Shown here in pieces: positions 18,170-26,594 of a stretch of 64,000 nt of DNA. Location of the stretch: NCBI GenBank assembly GCA_025058315.1, contig JANXET010000002.1, positions 1-64,000 of the forward strand. Direction: 5' to 3'. Made by a program: the position numbers and the translations under genes. The notes under the pieces were generated by a model. That model saw only the letters and a list, made by a program, of their open reading frames with translations. It was not told the origin of the DNA and ran no database searches. Each line of letters begins with the position of its first letter. Position 1 is the first letter of the stretch. This DNA is from Candidatus Bathyarchaeota archaeon. Its GTDB lineage: Archaea; Thermoproteota; Bathyarchaeia; Bathyarchaeales; Bathycorpusculaceae.

Positions 18170-18538
18170 GTGGGTGAGCACAGCTCTAAAAGATTGTGGA
18201 GACATGTAAATTTGGAGATAAGCCGAAGAAAAATGCGTGAAGAGGTCCTTAACCGAATTAAGTACATCAAAAACTGCGTACTAGCGCGGGAAATCTGTCT
18301 GCTCGTACGCACAAACCGGGCAGTTTTAGAACCGAAAGACGTGGAAGAAATTTGCCTATTCATATCAAAACTCTGTAAGGAAGAAGGATGTGAGGAGCCA
18401 AGCGAGTTATGCAGGAAGGCAGCTGAAGCCGCAGGTGCAGGAGATGAAGAAAGGCATCTGGAGCTATGCGCCCAAAGCGCTATGAAATGCGGCGAATCAA
18501 GAAGGCCCACTCCTAAAAAGGCAACCTACGTTGCATAG
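18170..18538 (+). CDS. Small helical protein with four CX6C motifs
   Basis: Protein of 122 residues with no family I recognise. All eight cysteines fall in four pairs spaced exactly seven apart (C36/C43, C62/C69, C74/C81, C100/C107), each inside a charged, helix-like segment (for example CVLAREIC and CLFISKLC). Cysteines two turns apart on one helix face would line the inside of a helical bundle. That suggests metal or cluster binding, or disulfide staples. There is no signal peptide, so it is probably cytosolic. The start is a GTG; the first 20 residues are uncertain. It follows the helicase by 42 bases and precedes the aKMT-like gene, on the same strand. Function is unknown. Confidence 0.6.
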   Translation: MGEHSSKRLWRHVNLEISRRKMREEVLNRIKYIKNCVLAREICLLVRTNRAVLEPKDVEEICLFISKLCKEEGCEEPSELCRKAAEAAGAGDEERHLELCAQSAMKCGESRRPTPKKATYVA

Positions 18539-18610
18539 TGAACATAATAACGGTCAAGAAAGTTTTTAAGGTCGTTTTCTGGAAAACCAAAACAGGTAGG
18601 AGGCCGTGAC

Positions 18611-19087
18611 CTGTCCGTAGCTCCATTTGTTCCAACACCGCCTACCGTGATACGGCACATGCTTACGTTGGCTGGGCTGAAGCCTGGAGAAGTGTTCTTC
18701 GATCTTGGAGCTGGTGACGGAAGAACAGTTATAATGGCTGCGAAGGAGTTTGGCGCAAGAGCCGTAGGCATTGAATTAAGGGAAGATCTGGCTAAGAAGG
18801 CACTAAGCACGATCTTCGAGGAAGGCATCCAGGACAGGGTGACAATCATAAATGCTAACATGTTCAACGTTGACATATCGTCAGCAGATGTCATCTTCCT
18901 ATACTTAACCACAAGCGCCAATGATAAGCTTCGCCCGAAACTTGAGTCAGAGCTTAAACAGGGAGCCCGTGTTGTCTCTCATGACTATGAAATCGTGGGA
19001 TGGCGACCCGTTAAGGTTGATAACTTCTGCGAGAACCCTAAACTTGGTTATCCTACACATACGATATATCTGTATAAAAAAATTTAA
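18611..19087 (+). CDS. aKMT-like protein-lysine methyltransferase
   Basis: About 158 residues of the class I SAM-dependent fold with motif I DLGAGDGR near residues 31-38. The pattern matches the crenarchaeal lysine methyltransferase aKMT along its length: an N-terminal VAPFVPTPPTVIRHML, then IELREDLAKKAL, FLYLTTSANDKLRPKLE and VVSHDYEIVGW. aKMT is a broad-specificity enzyme that modifies Cren7 among other proteins. The frame has no ATG, GTG or TTG before a GTG at 18647, which would cut into the fold. A CTG at 18611 lies seven bases after GGAGG and gives a full-length protein, so a CTG start is proposed. Two Cren7-like proteins are encoded about 6 kb away. Confidence 0.82.
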   Translation: MSVAPFVPTPPTVIRHMLTLAGLKPGEVFFDLGAGDGRTVIMAAKEFGARAVGIELREDLAKKALSTIFEEGIQDRVTIINANMFNVDISSADVIFLYLTTSANDKLRPKLESELKQGARVVSHDYEIVGWRPVKVDNFCENPKLGYPTHTIYLYKKI

Positions 19088-19186
19088 GCAACATTAAGCC
19101 ATAACGTTACGCCGGGTAAAACTTTAAAGAAAGTCCATTACTTTTCATCTATAACGGAGTGCAGCTGGATAAAAAAGGGAAAGTCC

Positions 19187-19729
19187 ATGCTTTTCGTTCC
19201 ATGGCAATACGTTGCTGACTGGAAGTGTCGTGCTTGCGGATTATGCTGCAAAGCCTACAGTGTCGTTGTAAGTTTTCAGGAATGGCTACAAATAGTTAAG
19301 AACTATGGAGTGGAGACAACTGTTTCAGGGTTAGGTAAACTTTACCTTAGAAAGAAAAGCGACGGCTCCTGCATGTTCCTTTACAACCTCTCGAACATGA
19401 ATCTATGCGGATTGCAGCATATGAAGCCTGAAGCCTGTAAACTTTGGCCCTTTAAGGTTTTAGCGAACCCGAAGTACGGATACGCAAATGAAGCTCTCTA
19501 TGTTCTTGGCGGAAGGAGATTCTTTGTTTACGTGGATTCCAACTGCCACGGTATCATCTATGGACGACCCACATGGGAATTCGCAGCTCACACCGTTAGA
19601 GAATTCATCGAAATAGCCATGGGAACCCGTAAGGAGCAATATAAGAGCACGGCGAATATAGGTACGCCTCAGCCAATAATTCCATTTGAAACCTACAACG
19701 TAATAAGGCGGCCACAGTTATTCTATTAA
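19187..19729 (+). CDS. YkgJ-type cysteine cluster protein
   Basis: Protein of 180 residues. Near the N-terminus WKCRACGLCCKAYSV (CxxCxxCC, about 13-24) is the signature of the YkgJ/UPF0153 cysteine cluster family, thought to bind zinc or an iron centre. Further Cys residues occur in GSCMFL, MNLCGLQHMKPEACKLWPFKV (about 72-92) and SNCHG. The second half is aromatic and variable. The biochemical role of the family is unsettled. The gene stands alone, with a convergent DNA ligase downstream. Confidence 0.82.
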   Translation: MLFVPWQYVADWKCRACGLCCKAYSVVVSFQEWLQIVKNYGVETTVSGLGKLYLRKKSDGSCMFLYNLSNMNLCGLQHMKPEACKLWPFKVLANPKYGYANEALYVLGGRRFFVYVDSNCHGIIYGRPTWEFAAHTVREFIEIAMGTRKEQYKSTANIGTPQPIIPFETYNVIRRPQLFY

Positions 19730-19747
19730 ACCTTTGAAGGATAAAGT

Positions 19748-21394
19748 TTATATTGTATTTGTTGGGAAACGTTCATACTGTAGTGTATAAAGCTTTTTAA
19801 TTTTGTCAATTGTGTCTATTTCATCCACGTTTTTGTCATCTCTAAAGCGCACTATTTTTGGCACTCTTAACGCGAAGCCGCTTGTATATTCATCAGTTTC
19901 CTGAATTTCTTGATAGGTAACCTCGACCACCACAGATGGCTTCACGTAAACGCCTTCATCATCCACGCTTTTCTTGGTTTTCTCAACAATTCCCGTTAGG
20001 GAATCCATTGTTTTTTCAGGAAGATTTGAAACTCTGCCAATAGTGTAAAGCTTCTTCTCCGACGGGTCCCTTACAGCAAGAAGGAATGACGAGTATGCTC
20101 CGGCGCGTTTACCCTTACCATATAAGGCTTTAACTATGGTGCAGTCAATTGTATCCCTCTCCGGCTTAAGTTTAAGCCAATTATAACTGCGCTGACCCGC
20201 CTCATAAGGGGCGGCAAGATTTTTAACGACGATGCCTTCATACTTCCTCCTCAAAGCCTCATCATAAAATCGCATAAGTTCAACCTCATCCCGGCAGTCT
20301 AATCCTTCAGCCAAATACTCCTGCGGGACTACTTCCAGCAAGTATTTGCGTCTTTCTGAAAGAGGTAACCTCCTAAGATCAATCCCATTCACGAACAGAA
20401 TGTCAAATGTCTTCACGGTCACTTTAACCATCTTCATTCTTTCCTCAAGCTCTTCAGGTGTAAGCTCCTTTGACACGGTTCTCTCAAGCATAACCTGGAA
20501 AGGCAAATGATTACCCTGGTCATCAACGGCTATTATTTCCCCATCTACAATGCAGCTGTAAGCATTAAATTTCTCCGCTATTTCCACAATTTCAGGCAGT
20601 GTCTTTGACTTTTCAACACCTCTCCTGGAGAATATTAATATCTGAATCCCCCATTTATGGATCTGAAGGCGACTGCCATCAAGCTTGAATTCTGCTCTAA
20701 CAGGATAAACAACCTTATCCGGATCATACAGGTGAGCCAGTTGAGGCTTTATAAATTGTCCTGGACGAAGTTTCACCTCTTCAAGCTTAGGCACCCCTTC
20801 AGAAGCCATGCTTATCCCCTCAATCAATCCCATGATTGCACATGCATTTTCAACAAGCTCAGATGGAACCCCGTAGGCCTTCGATGCAGCCCTAATAACT
20901 GTATTGACGTGATAGCCCAACTTTAGGTCGCCCAGTAAAAGCCTGACAACATACTTAGCCTCCTGAGGCGTGCAAACCCTTAAAATACTTGATATGTATA
21001 ACTCGCGCTCCCTAACGCTTCTAATTGTTGGTAAAAGCTTAATCGCCTCGTAAACCTCATTTAGGGACAGCTTTGGCTCTGAAGGGCTTTTCAATAGATA
21101 AGCCACTTCTCCATGTTCACCGTAATCTATCAAAAACTTCCTAACTTCACTTCGTGAAATCCCTGTAGCTAGGCTTATGCTGCGCTCTATTAATCCCGGA
21201 CCAACCTTAAGATTCTCATCGGTTATTGCTCCCAAAGCGAAGCGGGCTTTAACTTCCAATGGGAGCTCCGGAATTTTGAAGAACTTCACCAGCTCCGTTT
21301 CCTTCCCCCTTCTGCTTTGAAGCACCGCGAGCCTCTCATAAATCTCGATAATCTTGGAAAATGGCACATCATTTTTAGGCTCTGTGCCGTTCAT
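19748..21394 (-). CDS. lig: ATP-dependent DNA ligase
   Basis: Protein of 548 residues from the ATG at 21394. The N-terminal DNA-binding domain (about 1-210) precedes the adenylation domain with the nucleotidyl-lysine motif AEFKLDGSR (Lys at about 237). Motifs III-V are VDGEIIAV, YEGIVVKN and WLKLKPE, followed by an OB-fold and a conserved C-terminal FALRVPKIVRFRDDK. It seals nicks and Okazaki fragments using ATP. The same frame stays open for 52 more codons upstream, reading like a small helix-turn-helix (VIRLIEAGFSPEQIEWRTGIPYY) but without ATG, GTG or TTG. The real start may therefore be upstream at a rare codon such as the CTG at 21520. Confidence 0.95.
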   Translation of the reverse strand: MNGTEPKNDVPFSKIIEIYERLAVLQSRRGKETELVKFFKIPELPLEVKARFALGAITDENLKVGPGLIERSISLATGISRSEVRKFLIDYGEHGEVAYLLKSPSEPKLSLNEVYEAIKLLPTIRSVRERELYISSILRVCTPQEAKYVVRLLLGDLKLGYHVNTVIRAASKAYGVPSELVENACAIMGLIEGISMASEGVPKLEEVKLRPGQFIKPQLAHLYDPDKVVYPVRAEFKLDGSRLQIHKWGIQILIFSRRGVEKSKTLPEIVEIAEKFNAYSCIVDGEIIAVDDQGNHLPFQVMLERTVSKELTPEELEERMKMVKVTVKTFDILFVNGIDLRRLPLSERRKYLLEVVPQEYLAEGLDCRDEVELMRFYDEALRRKYEGIVVKNLAAPYEAGQRSYNWLKLKPERDTIDCTIVKALYGKGKRAGAYSSFLLAVRDPSEKKLYTIGRVSNLPEKTMDSLTGIVEKTKKSVDDEGVYVKPSVVVEVTYQEIQETDEYTSGFALRVPKIVRFRDDKNVDEIDTIDKIKKLYTLQYERFPTNTI

Positions 21395-21530
21395 GTAAAG
21401 CCTTACGAGGTAATATGGTATGCCTGTTCTCCACTCTATCTGTTCCGGTGAAAACCCTGCCTCAATTAAGCGTATAACAGCATCCTTTTTAGAGCCGTAA
21501 GCCTCTATAAGTTCCTTCAGCGTGGGAGGC

Positions 21531-22832
21531 TTAACTATTGACGTTATCCCTCACCGCCAGCCCAGAGGATCCCGGCGAGGTCTCTACTGGTCTAAGGAAT
21601 CCGTCAGGAGTTATGTCAACTTTTATCCTCCTTCTTTCAAAGTTGCAGAGCCTGCAGTCTAGAACTCTCGCTATCCGGACAAATTCGCCTCTTTCAGCCT
21701 TTAAGTCCACCTGCTGATCGTGCCAGTATACCCTTCCATAATCGACAACTATAGTTCCGTCAAGGTTGTGCGCTAATCCTATACCTCCAGCCATATCGTA
21801 GCTATCCCAAACCTCGGAACTTCGCTGGTTAACGAAAAGGGCTGTTATTCCATGCACCTGGTTATATCTGGCTAATTCCATAACTCGGTACTTCAACGCT
21901 CCACGGTAAGACTCAAGCACGGTTACTGAATCTATAATTGCCAACTCAATTTTTTCCCTTTCAGCAACATACCTATATGTTTCAGCAAAGGTGTTCCATT
22001 CACGTAACTCTGGATATGCTACAGTATCCAGCACGAAGAGGTTATCACGTATTCTATCCCAGTCTAAGCCGAGGATGTCTGCCTTCTGCTTTAGTCGAGA
22101 CTGCAAGTCAAACCTGGGTGTAGCGCCTTTCCAAGTATCTTCAGCTGTCACATAAAGAACTTTTCTACTTGACGCGGCAACCTTTACAGCTATCTCTTCC
22201 ACGAGAATGGACTTTCCAGCACCCGGCAAACCTGTGATCGCAATTTGGCCACATATTGGGATTCCCCCTAGACTTTTTCCGTCAGGAGTTAAAAAAAGAT
22301 AATCCAGAAATGTGCCCGTCGAGAAGCCTATCAGGGGCTTTTTAGCTTCAACAGCCTCATCAGGCTTCAGTACAAAATTCTTCAATTTATCCTCCTCTTC
22401 GATTCTGGTTGTCATAGGCTTGGTTGCAAGTTCCCATTCATCCGCTGGGGCTCTAACACTTTTCATGGCTTCCGCAAGGGTCTGCGCCATTGCTTTCACA
22501 AGCTTCTCAACATCATTCGGGAGAGCTGCATGTTCACCCTTTACAGAAGCTGCTTCAAATTTCGCCGCTGAAACGGGTCTTGAAGGCGTTTGCTCCATGG
22601 TTTTTTCAAGTGTAGGCGATGCTGGCTGTCTTTCCGGAGTTTTAGCTTCCTCGGTCAGCGTCCACATTTCTCCGCGACGTTCAACCAGTCTCTTACTTTT
22701 CAACGATTGCAATAGGGCATAAGCTGAGTTCGGCCCATACTTAGGGATGCCGAGCCCCTCAGCGATATCGTTTAGCGAGGCTCCTCCCCCATGCTTCTCA
22801 AGAAAGGAAACTACATCCGTCTCCTCAACCAT
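21531..22832 (-). CDS. KaiC/RadA-like ATPase with winged-helix N-terminus
   Basis: Protein of 433 residues. An N-terminal winged helix (residues 1-60, FLEKHGGGASLNDIAEGLGI) is followed by a low-complexity linker rich in Pro, Glu and Thr (about 65-125). The RecA/KaiC-type ATPase has Walker A GLPGAGKS (about 205-212), Walker B LAIIDSV and a sensor-like VNQRSSEVWDSYDMAG. A CRLCNFERRR element lies near the C-terminus. Single-domain archaeal KaiC-like proteins have signalling and repair roles that vary. It lies directly upstream of DNA ligase on the same strand and partly abuts its extended frame, so co-transcription is likely. The partner or DNA target is unknown. Confidence 0.82.
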   Translation of the reverse strand: MVEETDVVSFLEKHGGGASLNDIAEGLGIPKYGPNSAYALLQSLKSKRLVERRGEMWTLTEEAKTPERQPASPTLEKTMEQTPSRPVSAAKFEAASVKGEHAALPNDVEKLVKAMAQTLAEAMKSVRAPADEWELATKPMTTRIEEEDKLKNFVLKPDEAVEAKKPLIGFSTGTFLDYLFLTPDGKSLGGIPICGQIAITGLPGAGKSILVEEIAVKVAASSRKVLYVTAEDTWKGATPRFDLQSRLKQKADILGLDWDRIRDNLFVLDTVAYPELREWNTFAETYRYVAEREKIELAIIDSVTVLESYRGALKYRVMELARYNQVHGITALFVNQRSSEVWDSYDMAGGIGLAHNLDGTIVVDYGRVYWHDQQVDLKAERGEFVRIARVLDCRLCNFERRRIKVDITPDGFLRPVETSPGSSGLAVRDNVNS

Positions 22833-22957
22833 AAATCTCCCCGTTCAACCCCTCTATCAAAGTTAAATGTTAAATTAAGCTTTTAAACATGGCTCTCAAA
22901 GCTAAAGTTAATTAATTGATATGTGTTGATTTTAGAAGTCCTGAGGAGCGCTGTATA

Positions 22958-23746
22958 TTGGCTAAACCGAAGATTGGGCTATCTCTTCTATATAAATTAG
23001 GTGAGCCTTTCGATAAAGGCCTTATGGATGCCGTGATGAAGAATGTGAAGTTCATAGAAATTGTTGATGATGGAATTCACGCCTTAGATAAAAGGAAAAT
23101 ATCCATGCTTATGGATGTAGGTAAATCCTACGGCCTAAGCTACTCAGTGCATGCTCCGTTTGCAGATATAAACATCGCGTCTCCATCTAAAAATCTCCTG
23201 AGCGTTATGATAAAGAGATTAAGGCGCTCCATGGAATATGCCTGTGCCCTAGGCGCCTATTTATGGGTTTTCCATCCGGGGTTAAAGACTGGTATAAGCT
23301 CCTTTTATCCTGGGGCGGAGTGGCTCCAGAATATCCGAAGTGTGCAGCTGCTATATAAGTACTCAAAGATTTACGGTGTTAAAGTGGCCATAGAGAACCT
23401 TCCAGAGCCCTATCCCTTCTTGATGAAGAGTGTTGAGGAGTTCCAAAGATTTTATGATGAGATCGGAGAGGCGGCTGATTTAGGATTTGCATTGGATGTG
23501 GGGCATGCGAACATAAATGGACAGATTGAATTGTTTATAGAGGAATTTCGGGATAAACTTGTCCACGTACATGTTCATGACAATCATGGAAAGGAGGATC
23601 AGCACTTGGGAATAGGCTATGGAAAAGTGAACTGGAAGAGTTTCACTGATGCTCTCAAACATGTATCCTATGACAGAACCGTTGTTGTAGAGTCAGTGGA
23701 GCACGTGTCTGAGAGTCTTCAGCAACTTGAAAGACTACTTCTCTGA
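22958..23746 (+). CDS. Sugar phosphate isomerase/epimerase-like TIM barrel
   Basis: About 262 residues of the xylose isomerase-like/AP endonuclease 2 superfamily. The recognisable barrel strands are IGLSLLYKLG, FIEIVDDG, SYSVHAPF, LWVFHPG, VAIENLPEPYP, LGFALDVGHANI, VHVHVHDNHGKEDQHLGIGYG and VVVESVEH. They carry the expected His, Glu and Asp metal ligands. The TTG at 22958 follows GAGGAG and gives the normal start (AKPKIGLSLL); the open frame extends back to 22916. Members act as isomerases, epimerases or endonucleases, and the substrate here cannot be told. The last 12 bases overlap the convergent RNase Z gene. Confidence 0.82.
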   Translation: MAKPKIGLSLLYKLGEPFDKGLMDAVMKNVKFIEIVDDGIHALDKRKISMLMDVGKSYGLSYSVHAPFADINIASPSKNLLSVMIKRLRRSMEYACALGAYLWVFHPGLKTGISSFYPGAEWLQNIRSVQLLYKYSKIYGVKVAIENLPEPYPFLMKSVEEFQRFYDEIGEAADLGFALDVGHANINGQIELFIEEFRDKLVHVHVHDNHGKEDQHLGIGYGKVNWKSFTDALKHVSYDRTVVVESVEHVSESLQQLERLLL

Positions 23747-24670
23747 AAATGGAATTTCAATCTCCATAAGATCCTCCGCCACAATAGTGTTATTGAAAAT
23801 TTTTCTGCCCTGCTCCAGAATCATAGAAGCATCTTCATATCTTGCGCTTAAATGTGTTAGAACAAGCCTTTTCACTTTGGATTTTTTCGCAAGCTTGGCC
23901 GCTTGGCTGGGTGTGGAATGTCCATCCTCCTTCGCCCTTTCAGCTAACTCGTCTCCGAATGTGGCTTCATGAATCAGCAGATCCGCGTCCCATGCAATTT
24001 TCGTCAAGGCTCTACAGGGTCTAGTGTCGCCTGTATAAACTATTTTTCTGCCTGGCCTGGAAGGTCCTGTAACTTCCTCCGGCTTTATAACTCTTCCATC
24101 ATCCAGCTTAATCTCTTCCCCATGCTGTAGCTTCCCCCAAAGGGGTCCCTCTGGGATCCCTAAGGCCTTGGCTTTCTCCGGATAAAACTTCCCAGATCTA
24201 GGTTTCTCCACAAGCGCATAAGCTAAGCTTGGTATAGTATGGTCCGCTGGTACGCACTCAACAAGGTACTCGCGCTCCTCGCAGGCAACCCCTGTTTCGC
24301 TGACCTCCCTAACCTCTATAGGAAACGTTAGCCCGAACTGAACCGTGCCCCTTATACACTCCATGAAAGCCCTTAACCCTGGAGGGCCATAAATCTCCAG
24401 TTTTTTATCCCTGCGTAGAAGAGACATTGTCTGTATCAATCCCGGCAGGCCTAAAACGTGGTCGCCATGCATGTGAGTTACGAAAACCTTCATGTTGCTG
24501 TGGAAGCTGCCGCCGGCAATTATCATCTGCCTCTGTGTTCCCTCTCCGCAGTCGAACAATATCTGCTCATTCCCGCGCTTTACAAGTATAGCCGTCAATC
24601 CCCTTCTTGATGTTGGAATCCCTCCTGCAGTTCCCAGAAATATTACACGTAAACTTGTCAGAAACTTCAC
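23735..24670 (-). CDS. rnz: Ribonuclease Z
   Basis: Protein of 311 residues. The metallo-beta-lactamase core has the zinc motif VTHMHGDHVLGLPG (HxHxDH, about 64-77). Other ligands are AYALVEKPRSG with an upstream PADHTIPSL, IVYTGDTRPC and LIHEATFG, with a C-terminal LTHLSARY. The flexible exosite arm is present between them. The enzyme cuts the 3' trailer from tRNA precursors. It overlaps the upstream tRNA methyltransferase gene by 4 bases on the same strand, so both serve tRNA maturation from one operon. The start could be a few codons later, at the RVIFLGTAGG segment. Confidence 0.95.
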   Translation of the reverse strand: MKFLTSLRVIFLGTAGGIPTSRRGLTAILVKRGNEQILFDCGEGTQRQMIIAGGSFHSNMKVFVTHMHGDHVLGLPGLIQTMSLLRRDKKLEIYGPPGLRAFMECIRGTVQFGLTFPIEVREVSETGVACEEREYLVECVPADHTIPSLAYALVEKPRSGKFYPEKAKALGIPEGPLWGKLQHGEEIKLDDGRVIKPEEVTGPSRPGRKIVYTGDTRPCRALTKIAWDADLLIHEATFGDELAERAKEDGHSTPSQAAKLAKKSKVKRLVLTHLSARYEDASMILEQGRKIFNNTIVAEDLMEIEIPFSEK

Positions 24671-25701
24671 CTCTCCAGCACAGCTATCTCCCTTGTAAGG
24701 CTTCTGTGAATATATACAAAATGGGATTCCACATGCTTATAACCAAGGCTTCTGCCTATTCTGCCTACGCCTACAGTCTTAGGCGCAGCTATGCAAATAT
24801 GCCCACCGGTTCTAATTAGATCGCGGAGAACATTCAAAACATCATTAATTATCTGCGCAGTAGTCCTCCTCAACGTCGTAGCGCTTCTTCCATATGGCGG
24901 ATCCGTAACCACGCAGTCTACAGCCGCTATAGGAGGCTTACATGCATCGGCAAGGATGAGGCTTTCAGGCTTTATCCCAAAATAGTTAAGGTTCTTTTGA
25001 CATCCCATAACCATGCGCCGCTGCACGTCAATGCCTATTATTCGGCAACCAACCAGTGCAGCTTCGATCAGAATGCTTCCAGTTCCACAGAAAGGGTCAA
25101 AGATAAGCCTGCCTATCTGAGCCCTTGCAAGGTTAACCATCCCGCGAGCAAGCTTCGGAGGCATGGCTGAAGGGTGAAAGAAAGGCCTGTTTTTTGGGCG
25201 CCTGTCAATGAATGACTTAGCAGGTATATCCTCAACTTTTAATCCGAAAACAAGCTTTTCCCCAGTCAATATTCCTAGAAACGTCTTATCTGGACATTTA
25301 AGTTTAACCTTCGCCTCCTTCACCCTGTGAAGAATGGCCTCGCCAAGTTTCCTCTCCATAAACATTCCGCTGATTTCTTTCGCATAATTTTTCACATGTC
25401 TAACGCGTACAGCGAAACTTTCTCCCCTTCCTATAAATTCTTCAAGATTTATGGAACGCAAAGCCTTCAGGGCATTAGTCAAATCAGCCTCACATGTGAA
25501 AAGCTCTACACCGCATGCCCTTGTGAATGCTGCACGTCTCCTTACAGCCTCAACAATCTCGAGAGGAGCCTCAATCCTTAAAACTTGGTCAAGGGCCTCT
25601 AATATCTCGTAATTAAAGCCCTCCGCCTCCAATATTGCTTGTACCTCAGAAGCAGGTAACGTGTCATGTTCCCCGGAAAGAAGTAAGAAAAGTTTAACCA
25701 A
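24667..25701 (-). CDS. tRNA (guanine-10-N2) methyltransferase, Trm-G10 type
   Basis: Protein of 344 residues. An N-terminal THUMP-containing half (about 1-155, with FIGRGESFAVRVRHV) is followed by a Rossmann methyltransferase. The latter has RLIFDPFCGTGSILIEAAL (motif I), CRIIGIDVQ and the catalytic VTDPPYGRS (N/DPPY, about 260-268). This arrangement matches the Trm11/Trm-G10 family that makes N2-methyl- and dimethylguanosine at position 10 of tRNA. It overlaps RNase Z downstream by 4 bases and the Prs gene upstream by 8, forming a compact operon. Confidence 0.92.
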   Translation of the reverse strand: MVKLFLLLSGEHDTLPASEVQAILEAEGFNYEILEALDQVLRIEAPLEIVEAVRRRAAFTRACGVELFTCEADLTNALKALRSINLEEFIGRGESFAVRVRHVKNYAKEISGMFMERKLGEAILHRVKEAKVKLKCPDKTFLGILTGEKLVFGLKVEDIPAKSFIDRRPKNRPFFHPSAMPPKLARGMVNLARAQIGRLIFDPFCGTGSILIEAALVGCRIIGIDVQRRMVMGCQKNLNYFGIKPESLILADACKPPIAAVDCVVTDPPYGRSATTLRRTTAQIINDVLNVLRDLIRTGGHICIAAPKTVGVGRIGRSLGYKHVESHFVYIHRSLTREIAVLER

Positions 25702-26578
25702 TTTTATACTCCTTAAGCGCCTCGCTTATTAAAGGTGCAAGGGAAACTTTACCTGCAGGTCCTGGTATGCTGTCTGTTCCAACAACCTCTTTAACCCCAG
25801 CCTCCATGATGCGTTTTTCAGCATCTCCCACAAGAAGTGGATGCACGCATGCAGCATAAACATCCTCTGCCCCTAACTCCTTCAGAATTCTAGCCGCCGC
25901 CACGATTGTGCCTCCTGTGCTAATGATATCATCAAAAATTATTACAGTTCTTCCAGCCACGTCAAACGTCCCACGTTCCACGCTGACCTGCCCTGTATAG
26001 CGGTCTCTATGCTTCTCAAGATAACCGCATCCGCCGCTGAGGATCCTGTTAGCTTGTTCAGCGATGTGAATGGCTCCCTTGTCGGGGGCTAGGGCGAAAG
26101 CGCCCCTGAGACCCCGCTTCTTGTAATGCTCTGCCAATAGAGGAACAGCTGACAGGTTTAATGTTGGAAAGGGGAACCTCTCAAGAACTTTTTCCTGGTG
26201 CACATTAACAGTTACAAGGGAATCTATTCCTGCAGCCTTAAGCATCCTTGCGATGGCTTCTATGCTTATGGCCTCGCCCTGAAGGAAAACTTTGTCTTGC
26301 CGCGAATAGGCAAGGTATGGAACCACGGCTGTTACTTTTTCGGCGCCATGCCTTTTAGCTGCATCCGCGATAAGTGCCAGCTGGATTAACTTAGTGTCCT
26401 GAGGATAGTTTGTAGTTTGGACAACAACAACCTCGTCACCATCAACTGCGCCTTCAAGTCTCACGTACACTTCCCCGTCGGGAAAAATCTTTGAATAAAC
26501 TGAAACTGCCTCAATGCCTAAAAGCTGCGCCACCTTGGCGCCAAGCTCTACAGATGCTGGTCCAAGTATAATCTTCAT
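25694..26578 (-). CDS. prs: Ribose-phosphate pyrophosphokinase
   Basis: About 294 residues from the ATG at 26578, which gives the usual start (KIILGPASVELGAKVAQLLG) and follows GACGGGG; an upstream in-frame extension of 31 codons is probably not translated. Family marks are FPDGEVYVRLEG, the flexible-loop region PYLAYSRQDK, ALAPDKGAIHIAEQ and the PRPP loop VIIFDDIISTGGTI (about 212-225). The enzyme makes PRPP from ribose 5-phosphate and ATP, feeding PyrE in this window and purine synthesis. It sits between HMG-CoA reductase and the tRNA methyltransferase, all on the minus strand. Confidence 0.95.
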   Translation of the reverse strand: MKIILGPASVELGAKVAQLLGIEAVSVYSKIFPDGEVYVRLEGAVDGDEVVVVQTTNYPQDTKLIQLALIADAAKRHGAEKVTAVVPYLAYSRQDKVFLQGEAISIEAIARMLKAAGIDSLVTVNVHQEKVLERFPFPTLNLSAVPLLAEHYKKRGLRGAFALAPDKGAIHIAEQANRILSGGCGYLEKHRDRYTGQVSVERGTFDVAGRTVIIFDDIISTGGTIVAAARILKELGAEDVYAACVHPLLVGDAEKRIMEAGVKEVVGTDSIPGPAGKVSLAPLISEALKEYKIG

Positions 26579-26594
26579 TAAATCCCCGTCCAGC

